A stretch of 16,874 nucleotides of DNA from contig JAQTUC010000015.1 of assembly GCA_028710385.1 (NCBI GenBank), positions 1 through 16,874 of the forward strand, in the 5' to 3' direction. Below, in pieces: positions 1 to 6,508 of this stretch. The first letter of the stretch is position 1, and every line of letters begins with the position of its first letter. This DNA comes from Candidatus Omnitrophota bacterium (GTDB taxonomy: Bacteria > Omnitrophota > Gorgyraeia > Duberdicusellales > 4484-171). The notes beneath the pieces were generated by a model. It was not told the origin of the DNA. It did not search any database and was given only the letters and a program-made list of their open reading frames with translations. Both the position numbers and the translations under genes were made by a program.

Positions 1-959
1 ATGAGGAAAGCGCTAAAAAGGTTAAACTTAACGGCAGGGTAAAATTGTTTAAAGGAGAAACCGGGCTTAACGAATTTGCTTCAATTGCCTGCGATACTTC
101 TCTTATGGCGATTTCCGGTATCTCTGCGCTTAGGCCTCTTATGACAAACATCAGGCATGCAAAGAATATCGCGCTTGCCAATAAAGAATCTATGGTTACA
201 GCCGGAAATTTCGTATTGGAAGAAGCAAAGAAATATAAAACAAAAATACTTCCCGTTGACAGCGAGATAAACGCTTTGTACCAGCTTTTAGTTTCAAAGG
301 ATTTCAGTAAAGTATACCTGACAGCTTCCGGCGGCGCGCTTTTTAATTATAAGCCCAGGGATTTGGGTAAGGTTTGCGTAAAAACAGTATTGTCGCATCC
401 GACCTGGAGCATGGGCAGGCGTATAACGATTGACAGCGCAACGCTTGTGAACAAAGGGTTTGAGGTGGTTGAGGCGCATTGCTTTTTTAACTTACCTTAC
501 GAAAATATCGGCATTGTTATTCACAGGGAATCAACTGTGCACGCTTTTGTGGAATTTAAGGATAAAACGCTTTTCGCCTGTATGTATCCGCCGGATATGC
601 GCCTGCCTATTTCTTTCGCTTTAGGCTATCCTAAGCGTATAGACGCGCTAAAAGCAGATAATTTTAAGGACAAATTAACTCTTTCCTTTGAGCCCCTTAA
701 GCAAAACCAGTTTCCGCTTCTGGACATAATTCTTAAGGGCGCAAAATGCGGCGGCAACTCGCTTCCTGTTTTAAACGGATGCGACGAAGTGGCTGTTGAA
801 TACTTTTTAAACGGTAGAATAAAATTTACCGATATGTATAAAGCCATGAATTATATATTTACCCATTACAAACCTTCCAGAATGTCGGCTCTGGATGATG
901 TTTTTTATTGGGATGCCTGGGCAAGAGAAAGAACAAGGGAGTATTTGAGGTCATTATGA
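1..959 (+). CDS. dxr: 1-deoxy-D-xylulose 5-phosphate reductoisomerase (DXP reductoisomerase), 5'-truncated
   Basis: Dxr converts DXP to 2-C-methyl-D-erythritol 4-phosphate with NADPH, the first committed step of the cytoplasmic MEP isoprenoid pathway. The frame is open from the left edge (first full codon at 3), so the N-terminal part of the NADPH-binding domain, roughly 65-80 residues, lies outside the window. A TTG at 45 is not the true start. Visible landmarks in order are LANKES, the metal-binding VDSE, TASGG, the flexible-loop HPTWSMG, NKGFE with the third metal-ligand Glu, and PDMRLPIS. The usual NAANE near the C-terminus reads NGCDE, a mild variant. The stop overlaps the rseP start as ATGA at 956-959, so the two genes are probably translationally coupled. 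The next MEP enzyme in the window is ispG. Identification is secure; only the missing 5' end is unknown. Confidence 0.96.
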   Translation, partial: EESAKKVKLNGRVKLFKGETGLNEFASIACDTSLMAISGISALRPLMTNIRHAKNIALANKESMVTAGNFVLEEAKKYKTKILPVDSEINALYQLLVSKDFSKVYLTASGGALFNYKPRDLGKVCVKTVLSHPTWSMGRRITIDSATLVNKGFEVVEAHCFFNLPYENIGIVIHRESTVHAFVEFKDKTLFACMYPPDMRLPISFALGYPKRIDALKADNFKDKLTLSFEPLKQNQFPLLDIILKGAKCGGNSLPVLNGCDEVAVEYFLNGRIKFTDMYKAMNYIFTHYKPSRMSALDDVFYWDAWARERTREYLRSL

Positions 960-2299
960 ATTTTATTATTTTTATAGTAGTTTTAAGCATCCTTGTGGTG
1001 GCGCATGAATTCGGTCATTACCTTGCTGCAAAAATGAACAAGGTTAAGGTAGAGAAATTTGCCATAGGTTTCGGCCCGGCCATATTTACCAGAAAAGGCA
1101 AAGAAACAGATTTTGTTGTTTGTCTTTTTCCTTTGGGCGGTTATGTCAAATTGGCAGGAGACAACCGTCTGGAGCTTAAAGGAACTGACTATGAATTTCT
1201 TTCAAAGCCGGTAGCGGCTAAGGTTAAAATCGTTTTTGCCGGGCCGTTATTTAATTATGTTTTTGCGTTTGTGCTTTTCTGGCTGGTTGCCATGCTGGGC
1301 ATGACCTATAAGTACATTGACCCTGTAGTCGGCACCGTCAAGGCTGATTCTACGGCGCAGAAAGCAGGCGTATTAAAAGGAGATGAAATTATTAAAGTTA
1401 ACGGAAATCCGGTTAAGGTGTGGGATGATGTTGAGGAGAAAATTTATAAAAGTAAAAGTAAAGTGGATCTGGAAGTTAAAAGACGCGGGGAATTAATAAA
1501 TCTTGAAGTTCCTACCGTAAAAGAGAAGGTCTTTGATGAATTCGGATCAAAAAGAGAAGTTTATTCTATAGGCGTTTTGGCTTACGTTCCCGCAATCGTA
1601 GGTAAACTTATAGAAAATTACCCGGCAAAGAAAGCAGGGATTCTTGAAGGGGATAAGGTAATTGCCGTTAACGGAAAAAAAGTGGGCCAATGGGACGAGA
1701 TGACAGATATTATCCATAATTCCCAGGGCTCTGTTAACATCACTGTCCTGCGCAGCGGCAAAGAATTGTCTTTCAGTGTTCCGTGCAAGGAACAGGAAAT
1801 AACAGATGAAAACGGAAAAAAGAAAAATATTTCGCTTATAGGAATTTACCCTGCAACTAAAACAAAGACAGTGAAATATAATTTCTTTGAGGCTTTTGTT
1901 AAGGGGTTTGAGGAGCTTTACAGAGTGTCGTCAATTACCGTAAGGGGGTTCGGCGCAACGATTCTTGGAATTCTTCCTTTACGAGACGCCGTAACCGGGC
2001 CGCTTGGTATTTACAAAATCACCGCTGACACCGCTAAACTTGGAATTTTACCTCTCATCACCTTTATGGCTGTTTTAAGCGTCAGCCTTGCTATTGTAAA
2101 TTTACTGCCGCTTCCCTTGTTTGACGGCGGGCATATATTGACTTTTATTGTTGAGAAAATAAGAAAAAAACCTTTAAGCGAGAAGGCAGATAACGTAATT
2201 ACGCGCATAGGCCTTGCGATAATAGGTATCATAGTCGTATTTGTTTTTTATAACGACATAATGAGGTTCGGGCCGGCGCTTTGGAAGAAATGGTTCTGA
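956..2299 (+). CDS. rseP: RIP metalloprotease RseP (site-2 protease family)
   Basis: This is an inner-membrane zinc protease that cuts transmembrane helices, classically anti-sigma factors and leftover signal peptides. ATG 956 is chosen because it overlaps the dxr stop and places the zinc motif HEFGH at residues 17-21 of a hydrophobic first helix. An upstream TTG at 908 would add 16 charged residues and is unlikely. Two PDZ domains follow the second hydrophobic segment, at roughly residues 120-200 and 205-295. The C-terminal part carries NLLPLPLFDGGH, the family's second metal-site motif (the family usually has L before DGG), and a last hydrophobic segment before the charged tail. At 447 residues it has the normal length for a two-PDZ RseP. 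Placement between dxr and ispG is common in bacteria. No anti-sigma factor gene is nearby, so the substrate cannot be told from context. Confidence 0.95.
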   Translation: MNFIIFIVVLSILVVAHEFGHYLAAKMNKVKVEKFAIGFGPAIFTRKGKETDFVVCLFPLGGYVKLAGDNRLELKGTDYEFLSKPVAAKVKIVFAGPLFNYVFAFVLFWLVAMLGMTYKYIDPVVGTVKADSTAQKAGVLKGDEIIKVNGNPVKVWDDVEEKIYKSKSKVDLEVKRRGELINLEVPTVKEKVFDEFGSKREVYSIGVLAYVPAIVGKLIENYPAKKAGILEGDKVIAVNGKKVGQWDEMTDIIHNSQGSVNITVLRSGKELSFSVPCKEQEITDENGKKKNISLIGIYPATKTKTVKYNFFEAFVKGFEELYRVSSITVRGFGATILGILPLRDAVTGPLGIYKITADTAKLGILPLITFMAVLSVSLAIVNLLPLPLFDGGHILTFIVEKIRKKPLSEKADNVITRIGLAIIGIIVVFVFYNDIMRFGPALWKKWF

Positions 2300-2302
2300 G
2301 GT

Positions 2303-2340
2303 ACACAGATAATCGCAGATTAATCTGTGATTATCTGTGT
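2303..2340. repeat. Near-perfect 38-nt palindrome between rseP and ispG
   Basis: Two 19-nt arms (2303-2321 and 2322-2340) meet without a loop and match at 18 of 19 positions; the one difference would be a G-U pair in RNA. Each arm is itself a doubled roughly 10-nt motif, CACAGATAAT followed by a CGCAGATTAA-like copy. The element nearly fills the 52-nt gap. No T-run follows it, so a simple intrinsic terminator is unlikely. It looks like a small repeated intergenic element, which is an inference. Confidence 0.85.
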
Positions 2341-2351
2341 AAAAGAAATAT

Positions 2352-3401
2352 ATGAAAACAAGGACGGTAAAATTAGGAAATTTGCAGATAGGGGGAAAGC
2401 ATCCTGTGCGGGTAAAAGGAATGCTTAAAACTCCTTATTCAGATTTAAAGGGGCTTATCCGCGAAGCCAGGCAATTGGAAGAGGAAGGCGCAGAGGCTTT
2501 GCGCGTTGCAGTCCGCGAGGAAAGCAATGCCGGTATAGTAAAGATTTTTAAGAAAGAAGGAATAAAGGTGCCTTTGGTTGCCGATATACATTTCCATTAC
2601 AAAACCGCTTTGGCTGCGATAGATAATGGTTTTGACGGAATAAGGCTTAATCCTTTAAACATAACTAAACCAGGCGAAATAAGGCAGGTAGTTAAAGAAG
2701 CCAAGATTCATAAGATTCCCATAAGGGTGGGGGTAAATTCCGGAGGTTTTAAGAAGGGTTTTTCCTCTTCAAGGCAGCTTGCAGCCCAAATGGTTTCTTC
2801 GGTCGGCAGGTATATTAGAATATTGGAGAAAGAAAGTTTCTTTGATATAATGGTATCTTTAAAAGGCTCTGACGCTGAGTCTACTATAATTGCGAATGAG
2901 CTGTTTGCCAGAAAATTTGATTACCCTCTTCACTTAGGGATAACAGCTACAGGGTCATATCTTTCCGGAGTAGTTAAATCGTCAATAGGTCTGGGTGCTG
3001 TGCTTTCTAAGGGTATAGGAAATATAATACGCGTATCTCTTACGGCGCCTTCGTTTTTGGAGATACGAGTCGCGAAATATATTTTGCAGGCGCTTAAATT
3101 AAGAACATATGGGCCTGAAATTGTATCGTGCCCGACTTGCTCAAGGTGCGAAGTGAAGCTTATAAATATAGTTGATAGGTTTGAGGCGGAGCTCACCGGG
3201 TCAGGATTGTCTGCGCCTATTCGCATAGCGCTTATGGGTTGTGTTGTAAACGGCCCGGGAGAAGCGCGCCAGGCAGATATCGGCGCTGCTTTCGGGAAAA
3301 AGAAAGCCATAATATTCAGGAAAGATAAAATTTTAAGACAGAGTGATGAAAAAAATATAATAAAAGACTTACTCCAAGAAGCGAGGAAGATATGGATGTA
3401 A
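2352..3401 (+). CDS. ispG: 4-hydroxy-3-methylbut-2-enyl diphosphate synthase (IspG/GcpE), variant active site
   Basis: IspG reduces methylerythritol cyclodiphosphate to HMBPP with a [4Fe-4S] cluster, the penultimate MEP step. The TIM-barrel part shows VADIHF, IRLNP, IRVGVN and SLKGSD. The iron-sulfur domain has Cys260 and Cys263 (CPTC), then Cys297 and Glu304 in GCVVNGPGE, which are the four expected cluster ligands. An extra Cys266 lies nearby. Length, 349 residues, is normal for the short bacterial form. Two conserved substrate-side motifs are altered: the usual SMTNT near the N-terminus reads GMLKT (residues 23-27), and the usual TEAG reads TATG with Ala199 in place of Glu. Because the cluster ligands and barrel residues are intact, I call it IspG, but the chemistry may be affected. 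Its last codons overlap the next gene's start by 10 nt. Confidence 0.92.
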   Translation: MKTRTVKLGNLQIGGKHPVRVKGMLKTPYSDLKGLIREARQLEEEGAEALRVAVREESNAGIVKIFKKEGIKVPLVADIHFHYKTALAAIDNGFDGIRLNPLNITKPGEIRQVVKEAKIHKIPIRVGVNSGGFKKGFSSSRQLAAQMVSSVGRYIRILEKESFFDIMVSLKGSDAESTIIANELFARKFDYPLHLGITATGSYLSGVVKSSIGLGAVLSKGIGNIIRVSLTAPSFLEIRVAKYILQALKLRTYGPEIVSCPTCSRCEVKLINIVDRFEAELTGSGLSAPIRIALMGCVVNGPGEARQADIGAAFGKKKAIIFRKDKILRQSDEKNIIKDLLQEARKIWM

Positions 3402-4642
3402 AAACCGTTAAAAAAGAGTTGCGCAAAGAGTTAAGTTTTTTGGGCGGAGCAGAGGCGAAGCTTAATGAAGAAATTATCCGCGACCGTATAACAAAAATAT
3501 TTGACTTCTGGGAGAAAGAAAAAGGCCGCGTTATAGAGGCGCCGGCGAAAGAACAGGTTATAAAAGAGCTCTGCGATGAATTTTTGGGCTGGGGCCCGCT
3601 TCAAAAATTAATGGATGACCCTGAAGTTACGGAAATAATGATAAACGGCCCGTATAAAATTTATATGGAAAAAAACGGCAAAAAGGTGATAACAAATGTC
3701 AGGTTTGATGATGAAACGCACCTTCGCCACGCAGTTGAAAAAATGCTTATTCCCGCGGGAAGGCGCGTTGATGAATCATACCCATACGTGGATTTTTCCC
3801 TTAAAGACGGCTCACGTGTTAACGTTATTATTCCGCCGCTTTCAGTGGGAGGCGCAACAGTAACTATCAGAAAATTTTTGCGAAGTATCAGCGAAGTAAA
3901 TGACTTGGTTGATCTTGGCACAATTGATGACAGAATGGCTAAGTTTCTGGTTGCCTGCATTAAGGCGAAAGTAAACATTCTTTTTTCAGGAGCAACCGGC
4001 TCCGGTAAAACAACGACGCTTGAGGTTCTTTCTTCTTATATAAGTCCGCTTGAAAGAATTATAGTTATTGAGGATACGCTTGAACTTACGCTGCGCCAGG
4101 AACATAACGTGCGTTTGCTTACCCGTCCGCCTAACATAGAGGGAAAAGGAGAAATCACCATACGTGATTTATTTATTAATACCCTTCGTATGCGCCCGAC
4201 AAGGATAATTTTAGGGGAAATAAGAGGCGCTGAATCAATGGATTATTTACAAGCTTTAAATAGCGGACATCGCGGATGTCTTGCTGTTATACACGCATCC
4301 AGTCCGTTTGATGCTTTAACCAGGGTTGAGACAACAGCTCTTTACGCAGGCTTGTATATGCCTGTTTGGGCAATAAGAAAACAGATTGCATCCGGCGTGG
4401 ATTTAATAATACAGCACGACCAGCTTACCGATGGCTCAAGAAAAATAACTTATATGACGGAAGTTTTGGACAGAGTGGAGGGGGAAGATATAGTGCTTCG
4501 CGATATCTTCCGCTACGAAATAGACAAGGTTGATGAAGAAGGAAAAGTAATCGGTTCGTTCCATGCGAAAAATAAACCGATATTTTTCCCGTTGTTTAAG
4601 AAAAAAGGCGTTGAGCTTAGCGAAGACATATTTAAAGATTAG
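3392..4642 (+). CDS. cpaF: CpaF/TadA-family type II/IV secretion ATPase
   Basis: This is a hexameric cytoplasmic ATPase of the kind that powers Tad/Flp pilus assembly or related secretion machines at the inner membrane. The N-terminal part, about 160 residues, includes a segment typical of CpaF (a helical lead-in, then a GWGPLQKLM-DDPEVTEIMING stretch and a DGSRVNVIIPPLS stretch). The ATPase core has Walker A GATGSGKT at residues 200-207, an acidic box (IVIEDTLEL), Walker B ending in GEIRG near residue 276, and the His box GHRGCLAVIHA. All are intact. ATG 3392 has a GAGGA Shine-Dalgarno at 3383-3387 inside the ispG end. No TadB, TadC, pilin or secretin genes lie nearby, so it is a lone ATPase among core metabolism genes. 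PilT/VirB11-like roles are possible, but the motifs fit CpaF best. Confidence 0.9.
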   Translation: MDVKTVKKELRKELSFLGGAEAKLNEEIIRDRITKIFDFWEKEKGRVIEAPAKEQVIKELCDEFLGWGPLQKLMDDPEVTEIMINGPYKIYMEKNGKKVITNVRFDDETHLRHAVEKMLIPAGRRVDESYPYVDFSLKDGSRVNVIIPPLSVGGATVTIRKFLRSISEVNDLVDLGTIDDRMAKFLVACIKAKVNILFSGATGSGKTTTLEVLSSYISPLERIIVIEDTLELTLRQEHNVRLLTRPPNIEGKGEITIRDLFINTLRMRPTRIILGEIRGAESMDYLQALNSGHRGCLAVIHASSPFDALTRVETTALYAGLYMPVWAIRKQIASGVDLIIQHDQLTDGSRKITYMTEVLDRVEGEDIVLRDIFRYEIDKVDEEGKVIGSFHAKNKPIFFPLFKKKGVELSEDIFKD

Positions 4643-4645
4643 TTC

Positions 4646-4698
4646 TCAGGTGTCAGGCCTCAGCGTTCATCTGAAGACTGGCGGTTGAAAGCCGAAAG
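4646..4698. repeat. Inverted heptamer-array element (TCAG type) between cpaF and proS
   Basis: TCAG/TCA words start at 4646, 4653, 4660 and 4667, exactly 7 nt apart. From 4671 the complement appears with the same period: CTGA at 4671, CTGG at 4678, TTGA at 4685 and CCGA at 4692. The axis is at 4670/4671 within TTCATCTGAA. Only the first 3-4 bases of each unit are conserved; the rest of each heptamer varies, so the arms would pair imperfectly. The element fills nearly all of the 65-nt gap. Confidence 0.7.
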
Positions 4699-4707
4699 CT
4701 TAAAAAA

Positions 4708-5937
4708 ATGCAATACTCAAAAAGTTTTATCTTCACGGTAAGAGAAGACCCTAAAGTTGCTGAATGCGTAAGCCACAAGCTTCTTCTTAAGGGTTCTTTT
4801 CTGTATATGGTTTCATCCGGGATATATTCTTATCTTCCTTTGGGTTTAAGGGTGCTTGAAAACGTAAGCAACATTATAAGAAAGCACATGAACGCATCAG
4901 GAGCGCAGGAAATTTTAATGAGCGCTTTGCAGCCCATTGAAATCTGGCAGAAAACCGGGCGCGACGAGGTGCTTTCCGAGGTAATGCTTAGGTTTAAAGA
5001 CAGAAAAAACCGTACCCTTGTCCTTGGCCCGACGCACGAAGAAGAAGTTACTGAAATAGTGAAAAAACATATATCTTCCTACAAGCAATTGCCGCGTATT
5101 TTGTATCAGATACAGACAAAATTCAGGGATGAAGCGCGTCCCAGGTTCGGCGTTGTAAGAAGCTGCGAATTCATAATGAAAGACGCTTACAGCTTTGACG
5201 TGGATGAAGAGGGCTTAGCGAGAAATTATGAAGCGATGCGTTCTGCCTATCAGGCGATATTTAAAGAATGCGGCCTTAATTTCATAATGACCGAAGCTGA
5301 ATCAGGTGCAATGGGCGGAAATGTTTCTCATGAATTTATGGTGCCTGCAGAAATCGGAGAAGATATGCTTTGCGAATGCCAAAAATGCGGCAAACACTTT
5401 AAAGATATGTCCAATTGCCCTGAATGCGACAGCAAGCTTAATGAACGCCGCATGATTGAAATCGGCCATGTTTTTAAGCTCGGCACCAAATATTCCAAGG
5501 CGCAGGAAGCGCTTTTTATTGACAAAGACGGTGTCCGTAAGCCTGTAATTATGGGTTGCTACGGCATAGGTGTTAGCAGGGTTTTAGCCGCTATAGTTGA
5601 AACGAATTATGATGACAAAGGGGTAATCTGGCCAAAGTCCGTAAGCCCTTTTGATGTCCAGTTTGTCTGTCTTGATGAGAAGCTTATTCCTGAAGCTTCC
5701 AGCATGGTTGAGTCGCTTGAGAGAAACGGTTTTAACGTGTTGTTTGACGAAAGGAGCGAGCCTGCCGGCGTTAAATTTAATGACGCTTATCTTTTGGGAA
5801 ATCCTTACATCGTGATAATCGGAAAAAATTACGCAAGTTCTAAAAAGATAGATTTGGAAATAAGAAAAACAAGGCAGAAAACAAGTTTGAGCGAAGAAGA
5901 GCTTATTAATTTCCTGAAAAACGAATATGGAAAATAA
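4708..5937 (+). CDS. proS: Prolyl-tRNA synthetase lacking INS editing domain, with zinc-ribbon-like insert
   Basis: ProRS charges tRNA-Pro in the cytoplasm (class II aaRS). The N-terminus aligns with bacterial-type ProRS, with LGPTHEEE (motif 2 region), FRDEARPRFGVVRSCEFIMKDAYSF and GGNVSHEF. The C-terminal half has GHVFKLGTKYS, MGCYGIGVSR (motif 3) and the anticodon-binding domain from about residue 315. The protein is 409 residues against about 570 for the common bacterial form. The roughly 180-residue INS domain that deacylates Ala-tRNA-Pro is absent between SHEF and GHVF. In its place is a short segment with Cys222, Cys224, Cys227, Cys237 and Cys240, where CxxC-x9-CxxC (224-240) resembles a zinc ribbon. 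ATG 4708 matches the family N-terminus, but I see no strong Shine-Dalgarno upstream; an in-frame TGA at 4672 limits any extension. The gene overlaps rimP by 11 nt. Confidence 0.95.
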   Translation: MQYSKSFIFTVREDPKVAECVSHKLLLKGSFLYMVSSGIYSYLPLGLRVLENVSNIIRKHMNASGAQEILMSALQPIEIWQKTGRDEVLSEVMLRFKDRKNRTLVLGPTHEEEVTEIVKKHISSYKQLPRILYQIQTKFRDEARPRFGVVRSCEFIMKDAYSFDVDEEGLARNYEAMRSAYQAIFKECGLNFIMTEAESGAMGGNVSHEFMVPAEIGEDMLCECQKCGKHFKDMSNCPECDSKLNERRMIEIGHVFKLGTKYSKAQEALFIDKDGVRKPVIMGCYGIGVSRVLAAIVETNYDDKGVIWPKSVSPFDVQFVCLDEKLIPEASSMVESLERNGFNVLFDERSEPAGVKFNDAYLLGNPYIVIIGKNYASSKKIDLEIRKTRQKTSLSEEELINFLKNEYGK

Positions 5938-6394
5938 TTTAAATGAGGAATTAAAGAGCAAAATAGAGGGGATGATAAAAGAAGAGGGCCTTGAGCTCAT
6001 AGATTTTAAATTGTCTTTTTATGGCGGGGCGTATTCCCTGCGCTGCCTTATTGATTATGCGGCAGGAGGAATTACGATAGATAAATGCGCTGAGCTTAAC
6101 AGAAGAATCTTTAATTTGCTTGATGAGAGCAAATTGCTCGGCGAAGATTTTACCATTGAAGTGAATTCACCGGGCCTGGATTATCCGTTAAAAAATTATA
6201 AGGATTTTTTACGCTCAAAAGGCAGTATAGTCGGCGTTTGGCTGAGTAATCCGGTTGACGCTAAAACATATCTTGAGGGAGAAATTATTGATTCAAATGA
6301 GCATGGTATTTTTTTAAAAGCGAAAGATAAAACATATAATTTAGAGCCGCTAAATATTAAAATCGGAAAAGCAAGATTGGATTTGCAAAAGTAA
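5927..6394 (+). CDS. rimP: Ribosome maturation factor RimP
   Basis: RimP acts in the cytoplasm on the 30S subunit during late assembly. The N-terminal alpha/beta domain contains the family signature EVNSPGLDYPL (usually EVSSPGLDRPL) near residues 84-94, and a C-terminal SH3-like beta domain follows. Length, 155 residues, is typical. The start at 5927 lies inside the last codons of proS, giving an 11-nt overlap and probable coupled translation. The usual bacterial order rimP-nusA-infB is kept, except that a 114-nt structured spacer separates rimP from nusA, whereas nearby junctions are tight. Confidence 0.95.
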   Translation: MENNLNEELKSKIEGMIKEEGLELIDFKLSFYGGAYSLRCLIDYAAGGITIDKCAELNRRIFNLLDESKLLGEDFTIEVNSPGLDYPLKNYKDFLRSKGSIVGVWLSNPVDAKTYLEGEIIDSNEHGIFLKAKDKTYNLEPLNIKIGKARLDLQK

Positions 6395-6397
6395 AAA

Positions 6398-6436
6398 GAT
6401 ACTTCGGATGCTTTTATCCATCGCATCCTCAGTATC
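6398..6436. repeat. First hairpin of the rimP-nusA spacer
   Basis: Arms GATACTTCGGATGC (6398-6411) and GCATCCTCAGTATC (6423-6436) pair at 12 of 14 positions, with two central mismatches, around an 11-nt loop. It begins three nucleotides after the rimP stop. There is no following T-run, so it does not look like an intrinsic terminator. It shares its last two bases with the second hairpin, so the two structures are nearly mutually stacked. Confidence 0.75.
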
Positions 6437-6493
6437 AATTCACACTGTGATTTTTCTGCGCGCGTTGCGCTTGGAAAATCACGTGTTCATTGA
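6435..6493 (+). promoter_or_regulatory. Second hairpin of the nusA leader, abutting the ribosome binding site
   Basis: The left arm 6435-6456 and right arm 6473-6493 pair through TCAAT/ATTGA, ACAC/GTGT and a roughly 10-bp GTGATTTT-based stem, with one bulge and two mismatches. The GC-rich loop (6457-6472) contains two GCGC words. The right arm runs directly into the GAGGAGGT Shine-Dalgarno of nusA (6492-6499), so folding could change ribosome access. That role is an inference; the palindrome itself is plain in the sequence. Confidence 0.6.
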
Positions 6494-6499
6494 GGAGGT
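6492..6499 (+). promoter_or_regulatory. Strong Shine-Dalgarno that decides the nusA start
   Basis: GAGGAGGT ends 9 nt before ATG 6509. A TTG at 6500 in the same frame touches this site directly and is too close to be used, so ATG 6509 is the start. Confidence 0.85.
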
Positions 6500-6508
6500 T
6501 TGAAGATA

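Noticed and set aside
1..42. A 13-codon ATG-led open frame at the very left edge
   Set aside because: It is out of frame with the clearly coding dxr sequence, which is open from base 3, and it has no support of its own.
908..955. TTG start that would add 16 residues to RseP
   Set aside because: It would put charged residues before the first membrane helix; the ATG at 956 overlaps the dxr stop and gives the family N-terminus.
6398..6493. Intrinsic terminator between rimP and nusA
   Set aside because: Neither stem is followed by a T-run; the second is followed directly by a ribosome binding site.
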